NCBI RefSeq assembly: GCF_902806455.1
Contig: NZ_CADCWQ010000001.1
Location: 1,054,001-1,118,000 of the forward strand
Reading direction: 5' to 3'
Length of the DNA: 64,000 nucleotides
Source of the DNA: Virgibacillus doumboii
GTDB lineage: Bacteria > Bacillota > Bacilli > Bacillales > Amphibacillaceae
Shown here: positions 1 to 8,121 of the stretch, piece after piece
Layout of the letters: the number at the start of each line of letters is the position of its first letter
Numbering within the stretch: the first letter of the stretch is position 1
Position numbers and translations under genes: made by a program
Notes under the pieces: generated by a model
The model's input: the letters and a program-made list of their open reading frames with translations, nothing else
What the model was told of the DNA's origin: nothing
The model's database searches: none

Positions 1-126
1 GAGCTGTTGCTCTCCCTTGTCTTTTTTAGTTTTGGGCAAATATGGTTTAGTTACCCCTTTCTGAAATTATTAAGTCGGTTTCAGGGAATACTGAGGATAA
101 ACAAGTTAGACTTGGAGGGGATTTCT

Positions 127-702
127 TTGTATGATTTTTGCCCAGTTATATGGCCGGAGGAGCCAACTCCTGATGATGTTAAAGCGTGTGAAGAATGTGG
201 TTTATATAAACACGGAACACGGATGGTTTGGGGAGAGGGTAATCCGGAAGCACCTATTATAATTATTCTGGATAACCCGGGTTTACGTGAGGATTCTAAA
301 GGAAAACAATTTATTTGCGGAACAAGACAAACGTTGCAAAAGGGTGTTTATGATGCAGGATTGACAATGGATGACCTGTACGTTACGTATATTTTAAAAA
401 GAAAGCCGACACGTTCTTATGATAAAGAACAGACACGGAAAATTTGTATGAATCATTTGGAACAGCAACTTAAGACTAAAGATCCGGCACTGATTCTTTG
501 TCTGGGAAATGTGGCAGTCCGGTCCTTTTTTCAAAGTCCTGAAGTCGATGTAAAGACCTTGCGCGGGACTACACACGATGTACAAGGTTATCCGACTACA
601 GCAGCATATCATCCATTAGCTGTCAGGCGCCGTCCGAATTTAGAGCCTTTATTCAGGGAAGATTTGACATATGCAGCCAACCAATATCGTGAGTTAAGAT
701 GA
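127..702 (+). CDS. Uracil-DNA glycosylase family protein (family 4/5-like)
   Basis: Predicted to excise uracil from DNA as the first step of base-excision repair. The reading frame is open upstream, but the TTG at 127 sits 6 nt after a GGAGGGG ribosome site, so it is preferred and gives 191 residues. Visible features: Cys21-x2-Cys24, an active-site loop LDNPG (residues 48-52) where family 4 enzymes usually have GEAPG, and a C-terminal YHPLAVRRRP motif matching the HPS/HP motif. Family 4 enzymes hold a 4Fe-4S cluster through four cysteines. Here the third (usual context K-C-R-P) appears to be Arg/Lys in LKRKP, while Cys107 remains, so the cluster may be absent or altered. Family assignment is good; exact substrate is inferred. 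Confidence 0.8.
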   Translation: MYDFCPVIWPEEPTPDDVKACEECGLYKHGTRMVWGEGNPEAPIIIILDNPGLREDSKGKQFICGTRQTLQKGVYDAGLTMDDLYVTYILKRKPTRSYDKEQTRKICMNHLEQQLKTKDPALILCLGNVAVRSFFQSPEVDVKTLRGTTHDVQGYPTTAAYHPLAVRRRPNLEPLFREDLTYAANQYRELR

Positions 703-813
703 GGGTTTTAAGATTGATCAGACAAGAGATGCAGATGTTTTGCATTTTCTTGTCTATTTGTTTATAAAAGGCTGTTTTTGTGCGCATTGTTGTTTTACAC
801 AAAAGATGTAAAT

Positions 814-1201
814 TGCGCAGTAACTGGAATGTTCTTTATACCCGCCGTCCGGGATCGCTCCGGGCGGATGCTTTCCGCGGGCACGGCCTCAGCCTCCTCG
901 AGAAAACCGCTCTGCGGGGTCTTCGGACTCGTGCTGTTCCCGCAGGAGTCACCGCCCTCCGCTCACCCGGACTAGTGAAGTGTTATCCTGTGTGTTTTAT
1001 CCCGTTTCCTACTCCAACCAATAGTTCATAGACGTAGAACCTAGCGGAGGAAATACACGGAGACTCCTGTGGGAGCAGAGGCCTAGATGAGACTCCGCAG
1101 CGACGAAGGAGCAAGGAGGCTCATCAGCCGCCCACGGAAAGCGAAGTGTATTTCCGCAGCGGTGATATAGCACTCCATATTTTTAAAAAAGTTACTGCGC
1201 A
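814..1201. repeat. GC-rich inverted intergenic element (copy A)
   Basis: Two diverged copies of a GC-rich sequence lie in inverted orientation (about 847-975 and 1041-1180). The right copy holds the core phrases GGAGACTCCTGTGGGAG, AAGGAGGCTCATCAGCCGCC and GAAAGCGAAGTGTATTTCCG. The unit is bounded by a perfect 12-bp terminal inverted repeat, TGCGCAGTAACT (814-825) against AGTTACTGCGCA (1190-1201). Related copies occur at 12172-12530, 33702-33971, 17680-17760 and 51369-51402. It encodes no convincing protein. It fills most of the gene-free stretch 703-1353. The structure suggests a MITE-like non-autonomous element, but no transposase source is in the window. Confidence 0.75.
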
Positions 1202-1251
1202 TTATATATCAAATACGATGTTAAAGAGTAACAATATTTATTAACAGAGCC

Positions 1252-1269
1252 TAACAAAATAATTTGTTA
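1252..1269. promoter_or_regulatory. Palindrome upstream of BCCT gene, candidate operator
   Basis: TAACAAAATAATTTGTTA has perfect 7-bp arms around ATAA and lies about 85 nt before the BCCT start. It could be an operator for an osmotic or choline-responsive repressor, but no regulator is identified and no clear -35/-10 pair was found beside it. Confidence 0.3.
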
Positions 1270-1353
1270 ACCAGTTCCCCTTTCCGAATAGAACAAATAA
1301 TTTCAGAAATACTAATATCATGTAGCTGAGGGAAACAAGGGAAGGTGAACACA

Positions 1354-2832
1354 ATGAAAAAAGTAACTTCGGTTTTTTGGATCACACTGGCCATTACAAT
1401 TGCATTGTCTGTTTGGGGAGCTGTGGCACCTAAGGGTTTTGAAAACAGGTCAAATTCTATTATGAATTTTATATCTGTAAACTTTGGCTGGTATTATTTA
1501 TTAATCGTTTCTTTATTTGTTGTTTTTTGTTTATATTTGATTATTAGTCCCTATGGAAAAATCAGACTTGGTAAGCAGGGAGAGAAACCTGAATTCAGCT
1601 ATCCTACCTGGTTTGCCATGCTTTTTAGTGCAGGTATGGGGATTGGGTTAGTATTTTATGGTGTGGCTTCACCTGTCTCCCATTATATAAAAACCCCTCC
1701 AACAGCTGAACCGGGCACGAGAGAGGCACTTGTGGACTCGTTGCGCGTTACCTTCTTTCATTATGGAATTCATGCGTGGGCAATATATGCTGTTATCGCG
1801 TTAGTTCTCGCTTATTTTATTTTTCGTCACGACAAGCCCGGGTTAATCAGTGCTACGCTCGAACCTGTTTTTGGAAAAAAGATGGAGGGCGCCTGGGGAA
1901 AGGCAGTCGATGTCATTGCTGTATTTGCGACTATTGTTGGTGTAGCTACTACCCTTGGTTTTGGTGCAACACAGATTAATGGAGGTTTATCTTACCTTCT
2001 TGATATCGAGAGTTCTTTTTGGGTCCAGCTTGTTATCATCCTCGTTGTAACGGTATTATTTATGCTTTCAACCTATACAGGTCTCAGTAAAGGTATTAAA
2101 TACTTAAGTAATGCTAATATGGGACTGGCTGGAACCTTATTTATTGCTACATTAATTCTCGGGCCAACTTTGTATATCTTCAATTCATTTACAGATACAA
2201 TTGGAGCATATATCCAAAAGCTTCCAACTGAGAGTTTCAGGCTGTCACCGAATGACGAACAGGAACGACAATGGGTTCTGGACTGGACTGTATTCTTTTG
2301 GGCGTGGTGGATTGCCTGGGCGCCGTTTGTCGGGATATTCATCGCCCGAGTATCAAAAGGACGAACCATCCGGGAATTCGTATCAGGCGTACTCATCGTA
2401 CCATCTGTGGTTAGCTTCTTATGGTTTTCCACATTTGGAATGACAGGTGTTAAGGCACAACAAGATGGTGCAGACATTGCAGGGTTGCCTGATGAACAAG
2501 CACTGTTCGGAATGTTTGACCAAATTCCATTGAGTGTCGTCTTATCCATAGTGGGCTTAATGCTAATCGGTACTTTCTTTATCACATCTGCGGATTCAGC
2601 AACTTTTGTTTTGGGAATGCAAACGACAAATGGTTCGTTATCTCCACCGACTACGGTAAAGTTTGTCTGGGGAATTGCCCAATCAACTATAGCAGCTGTG
2701 CTCTTATATACCGGTGGGTTGCAGGCTTTGCAAAATGCACTGATTTCCGCAGCGTTTCCTTTCTCAATTATTATGGTGATAATGGTTTATTCCTTTCATA
2801 AAGCATTGAGGGGTGAAAAATTGAGACATTAA
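1354..2832 (+). CDS. BCCT-family osmolyte transporter (OpuD/BetP-like)
   Basis: Secondary transporter for quaternary-ammonium osmoprotectants such as glycine betaine, choline or carnitine, coupled to sodium or protons, in the cell membrane. About 492 residues with twelve hydrophobic segments. The family hallmarks are visible: MLFSAGMGIGLVFYGVASP near residue 95, FHYGIHAWAIYA, and the tryptophan-rich WTVFFWAWWIAWAPFVGIFIA stretch followed by SKGRTIREF. ATG 1354 is preferred over the GTG at 1345 because the AAGGTGA site overlaps that GTG. It is monocistronic, closed by the terminator at 2834-2873. A second BCCT gene lies at 55149. The substrate cannot be fixed from sequence alone. Confidence 0.9.
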   Translation: MKKVTSVFWITLAITIALSVWGAVAPKGFENRSNSIMNFISVNFGWYYLLIVSLFVVFCLYLIISPYGKIRLGKQGEKPEFSYPTWFAMLFSAGMGIGLVFYGVASPVSHYIKTPPTAEPGTREALVDSLRVTFFHYGIHAWAIYAVIALVLAYFIFRHDKPGLISATLEPVFGKKMEGAWGKAVDVIAVFATIVGVATTLGFGATQINGGLSYLLDIESSFWVQLVIILVVTVLFMLSTYTGLSKGIKYLSNANMGLAGTLFIATLILGPTLYIFNSFTDTIGAYIQKLPTESFRLSPNDEQERQWVLDWTVFFWAWWIAWAPFVGIFIARVSKGRTIREFVSGVLIVPSVVSFLWFSTFGMTGVKAQQDGADIAGLPDEQALFGMFDQIPLSVVLSIVGLMLIGTFFITSADSATFVLGMQTTNGSLSPPTTVKFVWGIAQSTIAAVLLYTGGLQALQNALISAAFPFSIIMVIMVYSFHKALRGEKLRH

Positions 2833-2833
2833 G

Positions 2834-2873
2834 AAAAAGTGTGCCTCGCCTGAAAAGGATTGGCACACTTTTT
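2834..2873. terminator. Bidirectional intrinsic terminator
   Basis: AAAAAGTGTGCC (2834-2845) pairs perfectly with GGCACACTTTTT (2862-2873). It lies between the convergent BCCT and symporter genes and has A/T tracts on both sides, so it can serve both. Confidence 0.85.
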
Positions 2874-2877
2874 AATA

Positions 2878-4323
2878 TTAGGCCATTTTGTCCTGGCTTT
2901 TTTTATCAGGGAACAGCAGGCTGAATACGATACCAAAGAATGCTGCGATGAAGAAGGTTGAGAATCTGGATGTAATTATGCTGTCGAGTGGTGTACTGAT
3001 CCATAATACTGTGAAAACAAAACCGGAAATAATGGTCGCGACCACACCGGTACCTGAGTATCGTTTCCAGAAAAATGTCATCAGGATGGCCGGTGACAAG
3101 GTACATCCGACACCTGCCCAGGCCCAGCTGACAATAAGGTATACTAATGATTCAGACGTTAATGCAATAATCATTCCGATAATTCCGGATAGGAGAATGG
3201 TTATTCTGGATACATTTAAAAGCTGATTGTCGGTTAACTTCATCCCGAGCGCCTTGTGAATAATGTCCTCACTTACCGAGCTTGTGACAACCATCAGCTG
3301 TGAGTTGGCTGTTGTGATGATCGCTGCCAGAATCCCGGCAAGCAGGAGACCGGCAATCCATGGTGGCATCAGGTCGAGAATCATATGTGGCAATATGGTT
3401 TCCACATCTGTAAATGATCCCTGACTATACATGGCGATAGCCGCAAGACCGATCACGAATGCACCAGTATAGGCCAAAATAGTCCATACAATGGCAACGT
3501 TTCTGGCTTGTTTTGCTTCCTTTTCATTTTTTAGTGCCATGAACCGTGCACTCAGTTGTGGCTGTCCACCTAAATAGCCAAAAAACCAGGAGAAGTTATT
3601 AAAAAACAACACCCCGATTGCAAATCCGGTTGTTCCGCCAAACCATGAGTTAAATGAATCACCTGCAGACATAAGTGACTGACTGATGGATAAATCATTT
3701 GTTCCGATATAGATTAGAGCAATAATCGGCAGTATACATAAGGTGATTAACATCATGATACTTTGAATCATGTCGGTCCAGACAACGGAAATGAACCCGC
3801 CGAAAAAGGCAATACCCAAAACGACAATGGTTGCCAGTACGATTCCAAGCGTTTCATTCATTTGAAAGGAAGTGAAAAATAATTTTCCGGCACCGGCCAA
3901 TTGTGCTCCAACATAAAACATGAAGAAGCCCGCAACCAAAATGCTTGCAACCCAGCGGATTATATTTGCCTTTTCTTTAAAATTGACCGCCAAATAATCC
4001 GGCAGTGTTAACACTTTATGTTTATCCGTCTCCTGCATGAATTTTTTTGCAAGAAATAACCATGAGAATATAATTCCCAGTGCTATCCCGATTGCAACCC
4101 AGATTCCGGCAAGGCCTGTAGTGAACACAAACCCGGTAAAACCGAGAAGCAGCCATGCTGATTCACCGGTGGCACGTTCGGAAAAGGCCAGTGCCCAACC
4201 AGGAAGTTTCTTTCCGCCAAGCAGGAATACGGAATGATCCATTTTTGTCCGACTGGTATAAAAGCCAATGCCAATAATAGCGATAAAATAAAGCACAAAT
4301 TCAATTAAAATTATATTGCTCAT
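2878..4323 (-). CDS. Sodium:solute symporter (PutP-like)
   Basis: Member of the sodium:solute symporter (SSS) family, closest in style to sodium/proline symporters; 481 residues and about 13 membrane segments. Visible: FLLGGKKLPGWALAFSERATGESAWLLLG near residue 35, GGFISVVWTDMIQS in the middle (the SSS signature area), and NFSWFFGYLGGQPQLSARFMA. The ATG at 4323 is chosen because an AGGAGG site (4330-4335) lies 6 nt upstream; the longer frame has no ribosome site. It follows menA on the same strand across an unusual leader (4400-4496) able to form a terminator or a competing hairpin. Proline is the likeliest substrate, and a proline dehydrogenase gene starts at 63187, but the two are not linked. 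Confidence 0.82.
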   Translation of the reverse strand: MSNIILIEFVLYFIAIIGIGFYTSRTKMDHSVFLLGGKKLPGWALAFSERATGESAWLLLGFTGFVFTTGLAGIWVAIGIALGIIFSWLFLAKKFMQETDKHKVLTLPDYLAVNFKEKANIIRWVASILVAGFFMFYVGAQLAGAGKLFFTSFQMNETLGIVLATIVVLGIAFFGGFISVVWTDMIQSIMMLITLCILPIIALIYIGTNDLSISQSLMSAGDSFNSWFGGTTGFAIGVLFFNNFSWFFGYLGGQPQLSARFMALKNEKEAKQARNVAIVWTILAYTGAFVIGLAAIAMYSQGSFTDVETILPHMILDLMPPWIAGLLLAGILAAIITTANSQLMVVTSSVSEDIIHKALGMKLTDNQLLNVSRITILLSGIIGMIIALTSESLVYLIVSWAWAGVGCTLSPAILMTFFWKRYSGTGVVATIISGFVFTVLWISTPLDSIITSRFSTFFIAAFFGIVFSLLFPDKKSQDKMA

Positions 4324-4399
4324 GCTTAGCCTCCTATTTTTGCGCTTTGTTCCAAGAGTTAGCAATTGGTCAGGAAGCTTTTATATTATGGGGGCAAAA

Positions 4400-4496
4400 A
4401 ATGCATATTTACCATCACCTCAAATTCGATAGATTGCTATAGTACACCTATATGAAAAGGTAGATGGTAAACATGCATTAATTTAAAAGGTGATGG
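4400..4496 (-). promoter_or_regulatory. Attenuator-like leader before the symporter gene
   Basis: Read on the minus strand, AATGCATGTTTACCATC (4479-4463) pairs with GATGGTAAATATGCATT (4416-4400), 16 of 17 positions, followed by a run of T. This is a strong intrinsic terminator about 75 nt before the symporter ATG. Upstream of it, CCATCACCT (4496-4488) is perfectly complementary to AGGTGATGG (4420-4412), which overlaps the 3' arm of the terminator. The two pairings exclude each other, as in transcription attenuators. It may instead simply end the menA transcript. Confidence 0.45.
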
Positions 4497-4584
4497 ACAA
4501 TTTGAGAGATATGTCCTATAGGAATTTTCGCTCCAGGATTTCATCGATACACCTAATAGTCGAACAATAGGTAACTTTTATAGT

Positions 4585-5499
4585 TTAAAAAACCCCAATC
4601 CAGATTCCGGCTGCAAACAATAAACCGAACACCCAGTGATGCAGGGCCGCCCATTTCATGCCCTTAATTTCTTCTGCACGTTTGGCATTTTGACGGAATG
4701 ACCAGCGCAATTTAATTGCCCAGGGAAGCGCAAGCAGAATAATCAGGGATGAATATGGTGTGATCCTTGTCAGTGTCAATGAAATTACTGTCAGATAAGC
4801 TAATGTAAACAGACTGGTTAGCAGGATTACTGCTCTTCTGTGCCCGAGTATTGTCGCCAATGTATTTCGGAATGTATGGTCTTTTTTTATATCCCGGATG
4901 TTATTTGTCAGAATCATGGAAGCGATAAGCAGGGCAAATGGAAATGCGACTGCAATTATTTGAAAATCGATTGCGTTTCCCTGAACAACGTAGCCGAGTA
5001 TAGTCGTTACAAGGCCCAGAAAGACAAATGCGACAGTTTCACCGAGTCCAATCGAACATAATGGACGAGGACCGGCGGAGTAGAGATATCCAAAAATAAT
5101 ACCGAAAATACCAACAGGGATAATCCAGAAATTGCTCTGAAAAGCGATCCAAATACCAATTGACATTGCTGCAGCAAGCATGAAACATGCAACGTACGGA
5201 ATGATAGAATGGGAGGGTCCAAGTGCTTTAGAAGGATCATCCGTCCATTTTTCCTCATCCTGGCCATTCCGGAAATCATAATAATCGTTAAACATGTTTG
5301 TGGCGATCTGTATGAACAAGGTAGCAATCAGAAGGGCAATTAACACATCAAACCGGACAGAACTCGTTAATGCGGCTATCCCCGTTCCAACCAATATCGG
5401 GCTTATTGTTCCAGTAAGTGTCAATGGCCGAAACAATTGCAGCCATGAAGCACGATAATAATATTTCTCTTTATGATAATTAACTGCAGAATTTAACAT
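4585..5499 (-). CDS. menA: UbiA-family prenyltransferase, MenA-like
   Basis: Probably attaches the polyprenyl tail to 1,4-dihydroxy-2-naphthoate in menaquinone synthesis, in the membrane. 304 residues, the normal MenA length. The two aspartate-rich motifs of the UbiA superfamily are present: NMFNDYYDFRNG (near residue 68) and LTNNIRDIKKD (near 198), the latter matching bacterial MenA. An AGGAGG site (5509-5514) precedes the ATG by 9 nt. It lies 15 nt after the upstream membrane gene and is likely in its operon, behind an Fnr-type promoter, which would suit a respiratory quinone gene. Other UbiA prenyl acceptors cannot be excluded. Confidence 0.78.
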   Translation of the reverse strand: MLNSAVNYHKEKYYYRASWLQLFRPLTLTGTISPILVGTGIAALTSSVRFDVLIALLIATLFIQIATNMFNDYYDFRNGQDEEKWTDDPSKALGPSHSIIPYVACFMLAAAMSIGIWIAFQSNFWIIPVGIFGIIFGYLYSAGPRPLCSIGLGETVAFVFLGLVTTILGYVVQGNAIDFQIIAVAFPFALLIASMILTNNIRDIKKDHTFRNTLATILGHRRAVILLTSLFTLAYLTVISLTLTRITPYSSLIILLALPWAIKLRWSFRQNAKRAEEIKGMKWAALHHWVFGLLFAAGIWIGVF

Positions 5500-5514
5500 A
5501 TCTGTCAGCCTCCT

Positions 5515-6012
5515 CTATAGTAAAACCATGCAAATAATTAAAGCGACAAATCCGCTGACTTCGACGGATTCCAATAGTACGGTAGTTGTAAGTGCTTTTT
5601 TCAAAGGCTTTGCGTTACCGGAATCTGCACTTTCCCAGAGTGTGACATTCGAGAACACTTTGATAGATTGTCTGTACCCGACAAAAACACCCCATAACAA
5701 CGTGAACAGTGCAATAATTAAAGCGGTGAACCAAATCATACCGTATCGGGTGTGCCAAATATCATTCCATTGGTCTATTGGCCCGGCAACCGTCCCGAGG
5801 ATAATTCCCGTTAGTATGACGCCGGCTCCGGCTGTGGTTAATATTCCATGTGACCAGCTCATAAGTGCCAAAAAAAATTGCCTTTGCTGAGCAAACGCCA
5901 ATTTACGGACGGAAGGGAAAACACCCCATCCGATAAAAAATACCCCTCCAACCCAACTAATCGCCAGAAAAATGTGTATACCCAGTATGATTTGTCTGAT
6001 TTCCCATGGCAT
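5515..6012 (-). CDS. Small CopD-like integral membrane protein
   Basis: About 165 residues with four predicted membrane helices. The N-terminus MPWEIRQIILGIHIFLAISWVGG places a His and a WVGG turn in helix 1, as in CopD/DUF2269-type proteins; SHGILTTAG in helix 2 has another His. No function is proven for the family; links with copper or haem are only suggestive. The start at 6012 is preferred over ATGs at 6078 and 6045 because a TATAAT box (6049-6044) overlaps the latter and would put the transcript start near 6037. It is first in a probable operon with menA. Confidence 0.6.
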   Translation of the reverse strand: MPWEIRQIILGIHIFLAISWVGGVFFIGWGVFPSVRKLAFAQQRQFFLALMSWSHGILTTAGAGVILTGIILGTVAGPIDQWNDIWHTRYGMIWFTALIIALFTLLWGVFVGYRQSIKVFSNVTLWESADSGNAKPLKKALTTTVLLESVEVSGFVALIICMVLL

Positions 6013-6043
6013 GACGATCACCCGCTCTCTGTTATTTGACTTC

Positions 6044-6086
6044 ATTATATACCCCGGTTCTATAATGGGATGTGACATATATCACG
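6044..6086 (-). promoter_or_regulatory. Candidate Fnr-type promoter of the copD-like/menA operon
   Basis: TGTGACATATATCACG (6071-6086) matches the Crp/Fnr consensus TGTGA-N6-TCACA at nine of ten defined positions. On the minus strand a TATAAT box lies at 6049-6044, with no good -35. The predicted start near 6037 puts the centre of the box (6078.5) about 41 nt upstream, the spacing used by Fnr as an activator. The palindrome and the spacing are seen; Fnr binding is inferred. Confidence 0.5.
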
Positions 6087-6119
6087 AAATTCACTTAATT
6101 CGTTTACAATTAAATTTGA

Positions 6120-6147
6120 TAAAACTTTTTTCGGCTTCAATAGTCTA
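6120..6147 (+). promoter_or_regulatory. ECF-type promoter of the sigma factor operon
   Basis: TAAAAC (6120-6125), a spacer of exactly 16 nt, then AGTCTA (6142-6147). This resembles Bacillus ECF promoters of the TGAAAC-N16-CGTCTA kind and suggests that the sigma factor transcribes its own operon. Confidence 0.5.
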
Positions 6148-6189
6148 ATATACAGATACATAGAAAAGAACGGATAGGGGGACAGCAGC

Positions 6190-6714
6190 TTGAGTGAGGA
6201 CAAAGAATTAGTCCAGCAAGCCATCAAGGGCAGTAATGAAGCTTTTTTGGAACTAATGCAAATATATAAAATCGATTTATATAAAACAGCACTTTCCTAT
6301 TTACGAAATCAAAATGAAGCCCTGGAAGCGGTCCAGGAAGTTACTTTTCGGGCGTATCGTAAAATCCATACAGTTCGTAACGCTTCCTTTTTCAAAACCT
6401 GGCTTATCCGGATCATGATCAATTACTGCAATGATCAGTTACGTAAGAAAAAGCACCTCGTATTTGATGATGAGACAATACAAAGACGGGGAGTGTCGGA
6501 TAATCTGGAAAATATCGAACTGGAGGATGCAATAATGGGCCTGGATGATCGGTCTAGGGAAGTTCTGACATTGAAATATTTTCATGACCTGAAAATTAAG
6601 GATATTGCTGTTGCTATGAAATGCCCGGAAGGTACGGTCAAGACGTGGTTAAATAAAGCATTGAAAGCATTGCGGGATATGCTTGATGATAAGGAGGGAA
6701 ATCATCATGTTTGA
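6190..6714 (+). CDS. ECF-type RNA polymerase sigma factor (SigV-like)
   Basis: Extracytoplasmic-function sigma factor of 174 residues that directs RNA polymerase to stress promoters. Region 2 spans roughly residues 20-85, with the core-binding and -10 recognition helices (YLRNQNEALEAVQEVTFRAYR, then WLIRIMINYCNDQLRKKK). Region 4 covers about 115-165 with the helix-turn-helix KIKDIAVAMKCPEGTVKTWLNKALKALR. It starts at TTG 6190, behind a TAGGGGG site. The downstream gene overlaps it by 8 nt and is the likely partner anti-sigma factor. An ECF-style promoter lies about 40 nt upstream. The inducing signal is unknown. Confidence 0.88.
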   Translation: MSEDKELVQQAIKGSNEAFLELMQIYKIDLYKTALSYLRNQNEALEAVQEVTFRAYRKIHTVRNASFFKTWLIRIMINYCNDQLRKKKHLVFDDETIQRRGVSDNLENIELEDAIMGLDDRSREVLTLKYFHDLKIKDIAVAMKCPEGTVKTWLNKALKALRDMLDDKEGNHHV

Positions 6715-8029
6715 AAAGGAAGAAGAAAATCTGAAGAACTATAAAAAAACATTTGATACTGCATCTGTCCCTCTGGATGAACTGGATAACGCCATTTCAG
6801 CAGGCTATCAACGCGCCAAGGATACTAAAATCCGAAAACCACGCAAAAAGAAATGGATTACGAGTGCCGCATTGGTTGCTGTTATTTTAATAGCATTTGT
6901 TACTTCCGTTCGAGTGTCCCCGGTATTTGCGCAATACGTTACATCAATCCCCGGCATGGAAAAAATAGTTGAACTGATTCGTGATGATAAAGGGATGATG
7001 TCGGCGGTTAAGAATGATTATTATCAGGAGATTGGGGTTACAGCAGAGCAAAAGGATTTAAAGGTAACGATTGATGGAGCGATTGCAGACACGAACGGAC
7101 TTGTATTGTTTTATACGCTGGAAACAGAGGAAGCTCAGGAACGAATAAGCATTGAGCAAGTTGAATTGAAGAGTGCATCAGGAGAGTTACTTGAAATTGC
7201 TACAATGGAATATGGCGTGCCGCACGGTTCGGAAAATGGGGAAAAAAGTTATTCCGGGATGGTAAAATACTTTTTTGAAGAGCCGTATGATTCAAGAGAG
7301 TTCACTATCGACTTAATGGTGCGAGGTGATACAGTCAACGGAGAGTTCAGCATTCCGTTTAAGCTTAATGAGCAGCTGCAGGATAAAGTTACTTATAAAA
7401 TGAACGAAACGGTCTCAATCCAAGGACAAAAAATAACGTTTAAGCAGGCTAATGTTTATCCAACGAGAATAGCGGTTCATTTGAAAATGGATCCGTCCAA
7501 CACGAAGAAAATACTGGCATTTGAAGATTTAAGGCTGGTTGATGAAAATGGCGAAACTTGGAGCAAAATTAAAAATGGTGTCACGGGTACCTCTATCTCG
7601 GAAAATGAAAAAATAGTTTACCTGCAGAGCAATTATTTCCGAAAGGCAGAAGAACTGACGCTGGTATTAAGCAGGTTACAAGCCGTTGATAAGGACAAAA
7701 GTGAGCTATTGATTGATTTGGAAAAGGGAAAGATTCTCAGACAGCCTGAGGGGAATAAACTTAGGAAATTAAGGGTCAGTGGCAATACGGTTAAAATGGA
7801 ATTGCACACGAAAAAACCGTTTAATTCCTTTATATTTGGGGCAATCCATGATGCAAATGGAAATAAGATTGAATCAAGATCAGGTTTTTCAGAAGCCTCA
7901 GGTCCTAGTTCCGGAGTTACGAACATTGGATTCAATATGAAAGGTACCGATATTGCATCGCCTATCTCTGTGGGACTATTTTCTTATCCTTCTTGGATTA
8001 CAGAAAAAGTGGAAGTCAAAATAAAGTAA
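6707..8029 (+). CDS. DUF4179-type membrane protein, probable anti-sigma factor
   Basis: About 440 residues: a short cytoplasmic part, one membrane helix (roughly residues 55-75, ITSAALVAVILIAFVTSV), and a large extracellular beta-rich domain containing the DUF4179 region. Proteins of this layout next to ECF sigma factors commonly hold the sigma factor at the membrane. The ATG at 6707 has an AAGGAGGG site (6691-6698) and overlaps the sigma-gene stop, which implies translational coupling. The role is inferred from context. No RseC/zinc anti-sigma motif is visible, so inhibition is not certain. Confidence 0.7.
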   Translation: MFEKEEENLKNYKKTFDTASVPLDELDNAISAGYQRAKDTKIRKPRKKKWITSAALVAVILIAFVTSVRVSPVFAQYVTSIPGMEKIVELIRDDKGMMSAVKNDYYQEIGVTAEQKDLKVTIDGAIADTNGLVLFYTLETEEAQERISIEQVELKSASGELLEIATMEYGVPHGSENGEKSYSGMVKYFFEEPYDSREFTIDLMVRGDTVNGEFSIPFKLNEQLQDKVTYKMNETVSIQGQKITFKQANVYPTRIAVHLKMDPSNTKKILAFEDLRLVDENGETWSKIKNGVTGTSISENEKIVYLQSNYFRKAEELTLVLSRLQAVDKDKSELLIDLEKGKILRQPEGNKLRKLRVSGNTVKMELHTKKPFNSFIFGAIHDANGNKIESRSGFSEASGPSSGVTNIGFNMKGTDIASPISVGLFSYPSWITEKVEVKIK

Positions 8030-8038
8030 TTATGGAAT

Positions 8039-8066
8039 ATAAGGCGTCCGTTGAGGGCGTCTTATT
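8039..8066 (+). terminator. Intrinsic terminator after the sigma/anti-sigma operon
   Basis: ATAAGGCGT pairs with GCGTCTTAT through one G-U wobble around a short loop and is followed by TTTTA. Confidence 0.55.
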
Positions 8067-8121
8067 TTACGCAGGTGCAGTCGTTCATTTCGATTGAGTT
8101 AGTGGTGTTCACAAGCGGTTT

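Noticed and set aside
778..1031. Two short plus-strand open frames
   Set aside because: They lie within a GC-rich repeated element, have no ribosome site and no conserved motif.
2860..2880. Sigma-54 -24/-12 promoter (TGGCAC)
   Set aside because: The TGGCAC is part of a terminator arm and no GC follows at the right distance.
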